This document shows positions 14,309 to 22,040 of a stretch of DNA of 37,015 nt, piece by piece. The DNA is taken from NCBI GenBank assembly GCA_046538105.1, contig JBKHJO010000025.1, forward strand, positions 1 to 37,015. Reading direction: 5' to 3'. The stretch is from JAWLEV01 sp046538105. GTDB lineage: Bacteria; Chloroflexota; Anaerolineae; UBA1429. Every line of letters begins with the position of its first letter. The first letter of the stretch is position 1. The notes beneath the pieces were generated by a model. The model was not told the origin of the DNA and did no database searches. It saw nothing but the letters and a program-made list of their open reading frames with translations. The position numbers were made by a program, and so were the translations under genes.

Positions 14309-14452
14309 TAGCTTCGGGGCAGGGTGAGACGCAAAGGCGTCAATTCCCGATCGGTGGTGGGGCGAGCGACGGCTCGCCGAGCCCACGCGCCAATTCTGGT
14401 AGATCCGGTGAAAAGCCGGAGCCGACGGTACAGTCCGGATGAAAGAAGACCA
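14309..14452 (+). promoter_or_regulatory. FMN riboswitch (RFN element)
   Basis: The conserved blocks of the FMN aptamer appear in order: CTTCGGGGCAGGGTGAGA (14312-14329), ATTCCCGATCGGTGGT (14343-14358), a variable GGCGAGC/GCTCGCC hairpin (14361-14377), GAGCCCACGCGCC, TCCGGTGAAAAGCCGGAGCC and GACGGTACAGTCCGGATGAAAGAAG (14424-14448). The closing CTTC/GAAG helix is present. It senses flavin mononucleotide and should lower expression of the transporter genes that follow when flavin is plentiful. Confidence 0.95.
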
Positions 14453-14481
14453 TACCACGAGCATGTGAGCGCGAATCAAGG

Positions 14482-14508
14482 CCCCGGGGCTTTTCAGTCG
14501 GGGTTTTT
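14482..14508 (+). terminator. Riboswitch expression platform: terminator and/or start-site sequestration
   Basis: CCCCG (14482-14486) pairs with CGGGG (14499-14503), followed by TTTTTGTT. GGGG (14500-14503) is also the only Shine-Dalgarno-like run, 8 nt before the ATG at 14512, so the same helix could block translation as well as stop transcription. Confidence 0.6.
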
Positions 14509-14511
14509 GTT

Positions 14512-15342
14512 ATGCAAAGAACGGAAGGAATCGAGGCTTCGGTCAGAGAACGGCGTGAACGGCGACAGATCGGGCAGGAGCATCTGCTGCCCCCCCTGCT
14601 GTTGCTCCTCTTTATCATCTCGTGGGATCTCCTCGTACGCTGGCAGGGTTATCCCGCTTTCTTCTTACCTGGCCCTCGCCGTGTGGCGGCCCGTTTCGTC
14701 GTGGCCGTGCGGGATGGTACCCTCCAGATGCACACCCTGGTCACCCTGTACGAGATCTTTTGGGGGCTTATCCTGGGACTGAGCGTGGCCCTGGTGCTGG
14801 GTTATCTCCTGGCCAAGTCGTCCATGCTGGAGCGCATCCTGTCTCCCTACCTCGTGGCCTCCCAGGCCATACCTGTGGTGGCCCTGGCGCCCCTTCTCGT
14901 CGTGTGGTTCGGGGCGGGAAGCCTATCCAAGATCCTCGTCTGCGCCCTGACTATCTTTTTCCCCGTGCTCATCAATACCATGGTGGGCATACGTAGCGTG
15001 GACGCCCAACTGATGGACCTCATGCGCTCCCTTCAGGCCTCCCGATGGCAGATATTCCGCTATCTGGAACTGCCAGCAGCCCTGCCCATCGTCTTTGGCG
15101 GGCTCAAGGTGGGGGTGACGCTCTCCGTCATCGGCACCGTGGTGGGCGAGTTCGTGGGGGCGGATCGCGGCCTGGGCTTTCTCGTGAATCTGGCCCGTGG
15201 TCTGTTCGACACCCCCCTCATGTTCGTGGCCCTCTTTACCCTGATGTTTATCGCCCTGTTCCTGTACTTTACCGTCTCTGCCCTTGAGCGGGCCGTGCTC
15301 ACATGGCACTGGCCTCAAGAGAGTAACCAGAAAAGACCGTAG
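14512..15342 (+). CDS. ribX: ABC transporter permease, riboflavin-type (RibX-like)
   Basis: This 276-residue inner-membrane permease belongs to the SsuC/TauC/ThiX branch. About six membrane segments follow a charged N-terminus. The conserved loop for ATPase contact reads LMDLMRSLQASRWQIFRYLELPAALPIVFGGLK, and GADRGLGFLV is the usual late-loop signature. Placement directly behind an FMN riboswitch, and next to a THI5/NMT1-like binding protein, matches the RibXY riboflavin (precursor) uptake system known from Chloroflexota. The start ATG has no ordinary Shine-Dalgarno; GGGG in the riboswitch's expression platform is the likely ribosome contact. Substrate assignment rests on the riboswitch and known family context. 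Confidence 0.87.
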   Translation: MQRTEGIEASVRERRERRQIGQEHLLPPLLLLLFIISWDLLVRWQGYPAFFLPGPRRVAARFVVAVRDGTLQMHTLVTLYEIFWGLILGLSVALVLGYLLAKSSMLERILSPYLVASQAIPVVALAPLLVVWFGAGSLSKILVCALTIFFPVLINTMVGIRSVDAQLMDLMRSLQASRWQIFRYLELPAALPIVFGGLKVGVTLSVIGTVVGEFVGADRGLGFLVNLARGLFDTPLMFVALFTLMFIALFLYFTVSALERAVLTWHWPQESNQKRP

Positions 15343-15376
15343 AAACGCAACCTTTCGAATGATTGGAGGACCCAAA

Positions 15377-16357
15377 TTGAGAACACATCACACGCTTCTC
15401 ATATCCATCTTGTTCGTCTCTCTCCTTGCCGGGTGCGCTGTCATTCCCCTGCAAGGAATCAAAGAGCCCGAGGAGATCACCATCGCCATGGGCTTTGTGC
15501 CCAACGTGCAGTTCACCCCCATGTACGTGGCTCTGGAACGGGGATACTTTGAGGAAGAGGGGATCGATGTCACCCTGGACTATGGTACGGAGACCGATCT
15601 CCTGCAGCGTGTGGGCACCGGCGAATTGCGCTTTGCTGTGGGTAGTGGCGATCAGGTCGTCCTGGCGCGGGCCAATGATTTACCCGTCGTCTATTTTTTG
15701 AACTGGTATCGGCATTTCCCGGTATGCGTAGTATCCATGGCCGACAAGGGCATCACCTCTCCAGAGGACCTGGTAGGCAAGACGGTGGGTATACCGGCCA
15801 CGGAAGGCGCCAGTTATATAGGCTGGCTGGCCTTTTTGGACCAGGCAGGCATCGCCCGCGAGGACGTCAACCTGCAAAGCATCGGGTACACCCAGGTGGC
15901 CAGCCTGATGGAGAATCGCGTGGACGCCGCCATCTGTTATGCCATGAATGAGCCAGTGCAGTTGCAGGCCGACGGACACGATATCAACGTCTTTTACCTG
16001 GACGAGTACACGAACCTGGTATCCAACGGCTTTATCACCAATGAGGAGACCATAGAAAATAACCCCGAACTGATACGGGGCGTGGCGCGGGCCTTTTTGC
16101 GGGGCCTGGAGGATACCGTAGATGACCCCGACGCGGCTTTTGAGATCGCCCGCGAGGCTATCCCCGAGATGGAAGATGAGACAGCGGAACTACAGCGGGC
16201 AGTATTGGAAGAGTGTCTCGATTTCTGGCGTGCAGAAACTCCGGGCAGGAATCGACCAGAGGCCTGGGAGGAATCCGTAGCCGCATTGATGAGGTTCGGG
16301 TTGCTCACAGAAGAGATGGAGCCAGAATTCCTGTATACCAACGAATTCATCGACTGA
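15377..16357 (+). CDS. ribY: ABC transporter substrate-binding lipoprotein, riboflavin-type (RibY-like)
   Basis: This 326-residue binding protein is of the NMT1/THI5-like fold (PBP2). The signal peptide with lipobox LLAGC (Cys20) anchors it outside the membrane. The binding-domain start, IAMGFVPNVQFTPMYVALERGYFEEEGIDV, is split here only for description: the strand IAMGFVPN and the helix YVALERGYF are hallmarks. The TTG at 15377 is preferred: GGAGG lies 7 nt before it and the signal peptide then begins MRTHHTLL. An ATG at 15359 would place extra residues across that Shine-Dalgarno. It follows the permease by 34 bp. By riboswitch context it should bind riboflavin or a precursor. Confidence 0.85.
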   Translation: MRTHHTLLISILFVSLLAGCAVIPLQGIKEPEEITIAMGFVPNVQFTPMYVALERGYFEEEGIDVTLDYGTETDLLQRVGTGELRFAVGSGDQVVLARANDLPVVYFLNWYRHFPVCVVSMADKGITSPEDLVGKTVGIPATEGASYIGWLAFLDQAGIAREDVNLQSIGYTQVASLMENRVDAAICYAMNEPVQLQADGHDINVFYLDEYTNLVSNGFITNEETIENNPELIRGVARAFLRGLEDTVDDPDAAFEIAREAIPEMEDETAELQRAVLEECLDFWRAETPGRNRPEAWEESVAALMRFGLLTEEMEPEFLYTNEFID

Positions 16358-16360
16358 ATC

Positions 16361-17116
16361 ATGGAACAGCCGAGCCTGGTGGCCGACCATATACAGATGA
16401 CCTTTGTCTCGCCCAACAGTTCCCTGGAAGCCCTGGCCGAGGCACATTTCACGGTGATGCCCAACGAGTTCGTATGCATCATCGGCCCCTCCGGCTGCGG
16501 CAAATCCACCCTGCTGCGCATCCTGGCGGGCCTGGTGGAACCCACCAGCGGTCGCGTCCTCCTGGACGGCAAGCCCCTCGATGGGCCCCGACGCCGCGTG
16601 GGATTCATGTTCCAGCAGGCAAATCTGATGCCCTGGCGCTCGGCCCTGCGTAACGTCATCCTGCCTTTGGAAATCCAGGGCACAAACGGCGACGAGGCCA
16701 AAGAGCGGGCCCGCGAAATGCTGGAACTCGTGGGGCTGGCCGACTTTGCCGACGCGCTGCCCCATGAACTATCAGGGGGCATGCAACAGCGGGTAGCCCT
16801 GGCCCGGGCCCTGGTCCACGATCCCCAGGTGCTCCTCCTCGACGAGCCCTTTGGCGCCCTGGACGCCCTCACGAGGGAATGCATGATCTGTGAACTGCTC
16901 AGAATCTGGCGTCTACGTCAAAAGACGGTGGTCATGGTCACCCACAATATCCAGGAGGCCGTCCTGGTGGCCGATCGCGTGCTGACCATGAGCCCCCAGC
17001 CCGGACGCATCGAAAAGAAGGTGAACATCGATCTGCCACGCCCCCGCTCCATGGGCGACCTCTACAAACCCCGCTACCTGGAACTGACCCGCACCCTGCG
17101 GGAGAGCCTACGATAG
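16361..17116 (+). CDS. ABC transporter ATP-binding protein (SsuB/TauB type) of the riboflavin-type system
   Basis: This 251-residue ATPase powers the importer formed with the two preceding genes. Walker A GPSGCGKST is at 42-50, the Q-loop in FMFQQANLM near 85, the ABC signature LSGGMQQR at 137-144, Walker B VLLLDEP at 157-163, and the switch histidine in MVTHNIQEA. Length and order are normal for the SsuB family. The ATG lies 3 nt past the previous stop with no clear Shine-Dalgarno, suggesting coupled translation. Confidence 0.9.
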   Translation: MEQPSLVADHIQMTFVSPNSSLEALAEAHFTVMPNEFVCIIGPSGCGKSTLLRILAGLVEPTSGRVLLDGKPLDGPRRRVGFMFQQANLMPWRSALRNVILPLEIQGTNGDEAKERAREMLELVGLADFADALPHELSGGMQQRVALARALVHDPQVLLLDEPFGALDALTRECMICELLRIWRLRQKTVVMVTHNIQEAVLVADRVLTMSPQPGRIEKKVNIDLPRPRSMGDLYKPRYLELTRTLRESLR

Positions 17117-17122
17117 GTCATG

Positions 17123-17147
17123 TAGGGCGGATTGCCAATCCGCCCTA
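17123..17147. repeat. Perfect 12-bp palindrome between convergent genes
   Basis: TAGGGCGGATTG and its reverse complement flank a single C (17135). It lies between the stops of the ATPase gene and the DUF6398 gene, with no T-run of length. Near-identical GGCGGATTGCCAATCCGCC palindromes are a common dispersed repeat type in this phylum. It may also act as a two-way transcription barrier. Confidence 0.65.
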
Positions 17148-17156
17148 TACGACAAT

Positions 17157-17663
17157 TCAATCCGGTATGTAGGGGATCAACCCTTTGCGGAACACCTCCT
17201 CCTGTATCTCCCTGGGAAGGTTACGGGCGTCCATTATGAGCCCGTTCACAGAGACGTACCATACGAGAGGATTATCGTCCATCAGACTGGGCAACGTCCA
17301 GTCCGGATCAAAATATACAATATCCAACATATCCATAATGTCGAGGGATTTGCTTCTGACCGTGCTCTGGTTGACGTCCATCAACTCGCAGAGTTCCGTG
17401 GCCTGCATGTAAGGAGGAAGATGGTCGTCAAAAAGGAAATTGACTCGTCCGATAGCATAGAGGACGGCGCCGGCCCAATTCCTGGTGCGCCCCCGCGCCA
17501 GGGGTGAGGGACGTTTTCGACTCAGAGCAGCGGTAAGCCTCCGACACAGGTCGCCATAATCGTCATCGAAATGGACCTGGCAGAACTCGTCCGTCATCTC
17601 TACGATGGCGTCATATTTGGAACGCATCTTTTTGGGTACCCGGTATGATTTTTCTCCTGACAT
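17157..17663 (-). CDS. DUF6398 family protein
   Basis: This 168-residue protein matches what I know of the DUF6398 family, whose function is unknown. Visible conserved runs are SYRVPKKMRSKYDAIVEMTDEF at the N-terminus (given as a span only), RKRPSPLARGR, WAGAVLYAIGRVNFLFD and the C-terminal REIQEEVFRKGLIPYIPD. The middle (about 100-130: ELCELMDVNQSTVRSKS) looks like a helix-turn-helix, so nucleic-acid binding is possible. The ATG at 17661-17663 has AAGGAG 7 nt upstream. It follows the alcohol dehydrogenase gene by 19 bp on the same strand and is likely co-transcribed. No catalytic motif is visible. Confidence 0.75.
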   Translation of the reverse strand: MSGEKSYRVPKKMRSKYDAIVEMTDEFCQVHFDDDYGDLCRRLTAALSRKRPSPLARGRTRNWAGAVLYAIGRVNFLFDDHLPPYMQATELCELMDVNQSTVRSKSLDIMDMLDIVYFDPDWTLPSLMDDNPLVWYVSVNGLIMDARNLPREIQEEVFRKGLIPYIPD

Positions 17664-17682
17664 AGGATAACTCCTTACAAAC

Positions 17683-18783
17683 TCAATCGCACTCTCCAAG
17701 CACCAGCACCGCCTTCATGGCCTCGCGACGGGCCACCGCTTCCAGAGCCGTTGTGGCTTTATCGAGTAGAAAGCGGTGAGTAACCAATTCTGCAAAGGCC
17801 GCCGCATGCTGGCGCACCAGGCTGACGGCCCGCAGCGTGTGGCGCACGTCGCTGACCCACACGCCCTGGACGCGCACGTTCCTGCGCACCACCTGCTCAA
17901 AGGGCGAGAGGGTCATCTCCCCCACGGGCGTGCCGAATCCCACCAGGGACAGGCTCCCGCCCGGCCGCACGAGCCCCAACCCCTCGCGGGCCGCCGCCAC
18001 GCTGCCCGAGGCCTCCACCACCAGATCGGCTCCCCGTCCATGGGTCAGACCACGGACTATTTCTCGTCGTTCCGAGGGATCTCCCTCATGACGGTTCAGA
18101 GTATGGGTGGCGCCCAGATTCCGACACAGGGCCAGCCGCGCCTCGGTCCCTCCGATGACCACGATCCGTTCGGCGCCGTCGGCCCTGGCCAGGGCCACAC
18201 AAAAGGCGCCCAGGGGTCCCGGTCCCAGGATCACCACCGTATCCCCCACCTGGACGGGCGAGAGGGCAAAACTGTGAGCCGCCGTGGCGCCGGAACAGGA
18301 GGCGGCCACATAGCGCGTGGGATCCTCCACGTCCGCCAGAGGAATGATGGCCGTGCGGGGATCCAGAATCACGTGGGTGGCGTAGCATCCGTTGAGATAG
18401 GGCGGCTCCTCACATGAGCGGGAGATACCATAGACCCAACGATGGGGACAGAGGGCGGGCTGGTGAAGCACGGCGCAGTAATGGCAGACGCCACAGGTCA
18501 CGCCCCGCTCCCAGAGGATCAGATCCCCCACCTCGATGGGCCGATCGTGAATATCCCGCTTTTCGCCCTTGATATCAACCACACGCCCCACCCCCTCATG
18601 CCCCAGGATCATGGGCAGGGGGATGCGGGGATCCTTTCCCCGCCACATGTGCACGTCGGAGCCGCAGATGCCGGCCGCCTCCACCTGCACCAGCATCTGC
18701 CCCTCGGACAGGCATGGGATATCGATCTCTTTCACTACAAGTGGTTCATCGAACCCTTGCAAGGTCGCTGCCTTGGCCTTCAT
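17683..18783 (-). CDS. Zinc-dependent medium-chain alcohol dehydrogenase
   Basis: This 366-residue NAD(P)-dependent dehydrogenase has both zinc sites visible: catalytic ligands Cys40 (GICGSD) and His62-Glu63 (GHEGVG), and structural Cys97, Cys100, Cys103 and Cys112. The Rossmann motif is GPGPLGAFC, in which the first glycine pair is spaced by proline. AGGAGG lies 5 nt upstream of the ATG at 18783. The insert IKGEKRDIHDRPIEVGD and an active-site region rich in Trp/His suggest a polyol or modified-sugar substrate, but this is not diagnostic. It is followed by the DUF6398 gene. Confidence 0.88.
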   Translation of the reverse strand: MKAKAATLQGFDEPLVVKEIDIPCLSEGQMLVQVEAAGICGSDVHMWRGKDPRIPLPMILGHEGVGRVVDIKGEKRDIHDRPIEVGDLILWERGVTCGVCHYCAVLHQPALCPHRWVYGISRSCEEPPYLNGCYATHVILDPRTAIIPLADVEDPTRYVAASCSGATAAHSFALSPVQVGDTVVILGPGPLGAFCVALARADGAERIVVIGGTEARLALCRNLGATHTLNRHEGDPSERREIVRGLTHGRGADLVVEASGSVAAAREGLGLVRPGGSLSLVGFGTPVGEMTLSPFEQVVRRNVRVQGVWVSDVRHTLRAVSLVRQHAAAFAELVTHRFLLDKATTALEAVARREAMKAVLVLGECD

Positions 18784-18816
18784 AAACTCCTCCTCAGGGC
18801 AAGCCCATGGCCACTT

Positions 18817-18845
18817 TTGACTTTTTGCGCCGCGCGTAGGATACT
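18817..18845 (+). promoter_or_regulatory. Candidate promoter of the EamA transporter gene
   Basis: TTGACT (18817-18822), a 17-bp spacer and GATACT (18840-18845). Initiation near 18852 would leave almost no leader for a GTG start at 18857, which supports the TTG at 18890 instead. Confidence 0.45.
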
Positions 18846-18889
18846 CTTTTCCCTATGTGGACACATCTGGCAACGAGAGTGAGGATACG

Positions 18890-19774
18890 TTGGGCATCGT
18901 CTTTGCCTTCGCCCAGGCCTTTTGCTGGGCCAGCACAAGTATCGTCTTACGCTCCCTGGCCACGGAACTGAACCCCTTTCTGGTAAACGGGCTGCGAGCG
19001 GCCACGGGGATGCTGATCATCATTCCCCTGGTCTGGATAACGGGCGGCCTGAGCGACTACCAGTACGTCACCACGACGCATATCCTGTGTCTTGTGGGCT
19101 CGGTGATCCTGGGAGGCGTCATCGGCGACGCCCTGTATGTCAACAGCCTCAGGATACTGAGTGTGGGGCAGGCCTTTCCCATCACCAACAGCCACCCCCT
19201 GTTCACCGTGCTCTTTGGCGCCCTGCTGCTGGGCACTGACGTGACATGGAAACTACTTTTAGGGCTGATGTTAACCCTTTTGGGGGTCTATTTTATCGGA
19301 CGCCCCAGGAGCCACATCAAGGAGACGGACGCGAGTCCACTGCCCTTACAACAAATGATCCAGGGCCTGCTCCTCGCCGTGGGCACCGCTGTCTTGTGGG
19401 GCGCAGCAACCGTCATATTGGCCTTTGGGCTGCAGGACATCAACAGCGTCGTGGCCACCAGCATTCGTGTGCCCGTGGTAATAATCCTTTCCCTCCTGGT
19501 GGCGGCAAAAGGGGGACACCTTTCCGAGATAAGGAAGATGAAACCTCATACCTTTCGCCTGCTACTCCTGGCCGGTATTCTGGGCTGGGGCATGGCGGGC
19601 ACCCTGTATGCCACAGCCGTCAAATTCGCCGGCCCCAACAAGGCCGCCATCATCGGCGCCACGGCTCCCCTATTTGCCTCTCCCCTAAGCGCCATCTTTT
19701 TGAAGGAGCGCCCCACACGCTACACCCTCATCGGCACCGCACTGACCATCGGCGGCGTCATCCTGATCCTCTAA
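18890..19774 (+). CDS. EamA/DMT family transporter
   Basis: This 294-residue inner-membrane protein has ten predicted helices in two EamA repeats, the first starting AFAQAFCWASTSIVLRSLA and the second AVGTAVLWGAATVILAFG. Members export amino acids or other metabolites; no substrate can be assigned. I prefer the TTG at 18890 because GAGG sits 5 nt upstream and the first helix begins at once; a GTG at 18857 would add 11 polar residues. The stop overlaps that of the convergent VOC gene by 4 bp. Confidence 0.83.
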   Translation: MGIVFAFAQAFCWASTSIVLRSLATELNPFLVNGLRAATGMLIIIPLVWITGGLSDYQYVTTTHILCLVGSVILGGVIGDALYVNSLRILSVGQAFPITNSHPLFTVLFGALLLGTDVTWKLLLGLMLTLLGVYFIGRPRSHIKETDASPLPLQQMIQGLLLAVGTAVLWGAATVILAFGLQDINSVVATSIRVPVVIILSLLVAAKGGHLSEIRKMKPHTFRLLLLAGILGWGMAGTLYATAVKFAGPNKAAIIGATAPLFASPLSAIFLKERPTRYTLIGTALTIGGVILIL

Positions 19775-20220
19775 AAATTCTCCAGTAACTCCAGTATGCA
19801 GCCCAATTGGGAGATGCCATCGACGTAAGCGTAACATCCCCCCGTATAATCCCCCCGTTGCACGGGAGCGAGCCCCTGCTCCTCCAGTTCCTCCAGCACC
19901 TCATCCATGCCCTCCACAAAGAAGGCGATATGATGAAGGCCCTGACCGTGGTCGTCAAGGAACTCGCCCCAGGTACTGGGCCTGCCCAGCGGCTCGATGA
20001 TCTCCAGGCGTACCTGTCCCAAATCGAAAAAGGCCAACTTGGCCCTGGCCTCCGTGGTCTCGCCCCCGTATTCGATATGTGACTTTTCAGCGGGATCGGT
20101 CATGGACCAGTCGGGCACCTCCACTCCCAACAACTTGGCCCACGCCTCCGAGACCTTTTCCACGTCCTCCACCACCACGGCTACCTGACAAACCACATCC
20201 GAGCCAAGAACGTTCTGCAC
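19771..20220 (-). CDS. VOC (glyoxalase) superfamily protein, methylmalonyl-CoA epimerase-like
   Basis: This 149-residue protein is built of paired beta-alpha-beta-beta-beta modules. Probable metal ligands are the His in KSHIEYGGE, Glu in RLEIIEP, His in GLHHIAFFV and Glu in GCILELLE, the pattern of methylmalonyl-CoA epimerase-like members. The start is GTG (20218-20220) with a strong GGGGGAGG 7 nt upstream. It is convergent with the EamA gene. No methylmalonyl-CoA mutase or carboxylase genes are in view, so the exact reaction is open. Confidence 0.8.
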   Translation of the reverse strand: MQNVLGSDVVCQVAVVVEDVEKVSEAWAKLLGVEVPDWSMTDPAEKSHIEYGGETTEARAKLAFFDLGQVRLEIIEPLGRPSTWGEFLDDHGQGLHHIAFFVEGMDEVLEELEEQGLAPVQRGDYTGGCYAYVDGISQLGCILELLENF

Positions 20221-20315
20221 CAGATTACCTCCCCCATATTCTCGAGATACCTATACTATACGCTAGATAGGCATCGCAGACAATCGAGACATCAACTTTT
20301 TGCGAATTAACGCTT

Positions 20316-20338
20316 ATCTTTACGTCCAGCGTAAAGAT
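20316..20338. promoter_or_regulatory. Inverted repeat ATCTTTACG-N5-CGTAAAGAT before the ftsZ promoter
   Basis: A perfect 9-bp inverted repeat with centre TCCAG ends 4 bp before the -35 of the ftsZ promoter. No T-run follows. Position and symmetry fit a regulator-binding site acting on ftsZ. Confidence 0.5.
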
Positions 20339-20342
20339 TGCG

Positions 20343-20371
20343 TTGACAAGCCAATATGCGTATGTTATCAT
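20343..20371 (+). promoter_or_regulatory. Promoter of ftsZ
   Basis: TTGACA (20343-20348), a 17-bp spacer and TATCAT (20366-20371). The leader to the ATG would be about 70 nt. Confidence 0.7.
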
Positions 20372-20448
20372 GTCTGCAATGATCGCAGATTCTACTGATT
20401 ATCCACTGAGGTGAGCATTTCACCAGGTAGTATAGGGGGAGGACAGGG

Positions 20449-21525
20449 ATGGAAAGTTACGAAAGTATGGAAAGCGATCTGGCAAGGATCAAAGTCGTAG
20501 GTGTGGGAGGGGGCGGTTCCAACGCCGTCAACCGCATGATCGAGGAGGGACTGAGTGGCGTAGAATTTATCGCCGTCAACACAGATGCCCAGGCCCTGGC
20601 CCTCTCCAACGCCCCTCTGCGCGTACGCATCGGTGACGAACTTACACGGGGGTTGGGCGCCGGCGGGGATCCCTCCATGGGAGCCAAAGCGGCGGAAGCA
20701 TCACGGGACGAGCTGAAAAGCGTCCTGGAAGATGCCGACATGACCTTTATCACCGCCGGGTTCGGTGGTGGCACCGGGACGGGCGCCTCGCCCATCATCG
20801 CCGAGATCGCCCGTAAAGTGGGCGCATTGGTGGTCGCCGTGGTGACCAAACCCTTTAGTTTCGAGGGCAAAAGGCGGGCACAGGTGGCCGAAAAGGGGCT
20901 GAAAGATCTTGAATCCAGAGTCGATACCCTCATCGCCATTCAGAATGACCGCCTGCTCAAATTGGTGGACAAGGACTCACCCCTGCAAAAGGCCTTTCTC
21001 GTTGCCGACGACATTCTACGGCAGGGCATTCAGGGCATCTCCGACCTGATCACCGTGCCGGGGCTCATCAACATGGACTTTGCCGACGTGCGCTCCATCA
21101 TGGGTGACGGCGGGGCAGCCCTGATGACCATCGGGGAGGCGTCGGGCGAGGAGCGTGCCCTGGCAGCGGCGCAGCAGGCCGTCACCAGTCCGCTGCTGGA
21201 CGTGACCATCAGCGGCGCGCAGGGTGTGCTCTTTAACGTCAAGGGCGGCGAGGATCTCTCGCTGTTCGAGGTGAACCAGGCCGCTGAACTGATCCGTGAG
21301 ACGGCATCCCCCGAGGCCAACATCATCTTTGGTGCGGTGATAGACGAGGAGATGGCCGACAGTATCCAGATCACCGTCATCGCCACGGGGTTCGAACTGG
21401 ACGAGAGCGCCGACGTGTCGATCTCCACATCCACCGACAAAAAGGGCGAGGAGGAAGACGAGATCTTTGAGCGCTCCTTCGAAAACAGCGATCTGGATAT
21501 TCCCGCCTTCCTTCGGCGACACTGA
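20449..21525 (+). CDS. ftsZ: Cell division protein FtsZ
   Basis: This 358-residue tubulin-like GTPase assembles the cytokinetic Z ring. The nucleotide-binding tubulin signature GGGTGTG is at 106-112, with N-terminal VVGVGGGGSNAVNRM at about 16-30. The catalytic T7-loop aspartates are in NMDFADVRSIM. A variable linker rich in Glu/Lys follows the GTPase core, and the C-terminal peptide DLDIPAFLRR is the usual anchor for FtsA/SepF-like partners. GGAGG lies 6 nt before the ATG. The gene has its own promoter and terminator and no division genes as neighbours, unlike the usual dcw cluster. Confidence 0.97.
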   Translation: MESYESMESDLARIKVVGVGGGGSNAVNRMIEEGLSGVEFIAVNTDAQALALSNAPLRVRIGDELTRGLGAGGDPSMGAKAAEASRDELKSVLEDADMTFITAGFGGGTGTGASPIIAEIARKVGALVVAVVTKPFSFEGKRRAQVAEKGLKDLESRVDTLIAIQNDRLLKLVDKDSPLQKAFLVADDILRQGIQGISDLITVPGLINMDFADVRSIMGDGGAALMTIGEASGEERALAAAQQAVTSPLLDVTISGAQGVLFNVKGGEDLSLFEVNQAAELIRETASPEANIIFGAVIDEEMADSIQITVIATGFELDESADVSISTSTDKKGEEEDEIFERSFENSDLDIPAFLRRH

Positions 21526-21545
21526 ATCGGGAAACATGGGCGCAA

Positions 21546-21585
21546 ACGACCTCAAAGGTCATAGAGACCTTTGAGGTCGTTTTTT
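21546..21585 (+). terminator. Intrinsic terminator after ftsZ
   Basis: ACGACCTCAAAGGTC (21546-21560) and its exact complement (21566-21580) form a 15-bp stem over loop ATAGA, followed by T6. The A-rich 5' side makes it partly usable from the opposite strand, at the end of the aromatic operon. Confidence 0.92.
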
Positions 21586-21602
21586 ATCGTCTCCCGACAG
21601 AT

Positions 21603-22040
21603 CTATTCCTGCTTCCGCATCAAAGCCTGCAGGGCCAGCAGGTAACCATGCCATCCCAAGCCACAGATCTGCCCCAAACACACGGGGGCGATCACCGACC
21701 TATGCCGAAAGTCCTCGCGGGCATGGATGTTGGATAGGTGAACCTCCACGGCATCGAGTTCGACGCTGGCCAGGGCATCTCGAAGGGCGTAGGAATAGTG
21801 GGTATAGGCCCCCGCGTTGATGACGATGCCCGAGGCCCAGTCGCCGGCCTCCTGGATGGCATCGACCAGTTCCCCCTCGTGATTGGACTGCAAGATGCGT
21901 AGCTCGACCCCCTCCTCCTGTGCCCAGGCGTGCAACCGCTCGTCGATATCCTGTAGGGTCTCCCGGCCATAAACCTCCGGTTCTCGCGTGCCGAGCATAT
22001 TGAGGTTGGGCCCGTGAATGACCAGATAAGCGCGTTTCAT
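21603..22040 (-). CDS. aroQ: 3-dehydroquinate dehydratase, type II
   Basis: This 145-residue enzyme catalyses step 3 of the shikimate pathway, dehydrating 3-dehydroquinate to 3-dehydroshikimate. The type II hallmarks are visible: HGPNLNMLGTREPEVYG with catalytic Tyr24, Asn75 and His81 in NAGAYTHYS, and catalytic His101 in VHLSNIHARE. Length is normal for the dodecameric family. It is last in the aromatic operon, and its ATG overlaps the stop of aroKB by 4 bp (ATGA), so it is translationally coupled. Confidence 0.95.
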   Translation of the reverse strand: MKRAYLVIHGPNLNMLGTREPEVYGRETLQDIDERLHAWAQEEGVELRILQSNHEGELVDAIQEAGDWASGIVINAGAYTHYSYALRDALASVELDAVEVHLSNIHAREDFRHRSVIAPVCLGQICGLGWHGYLLALQALMRKQE

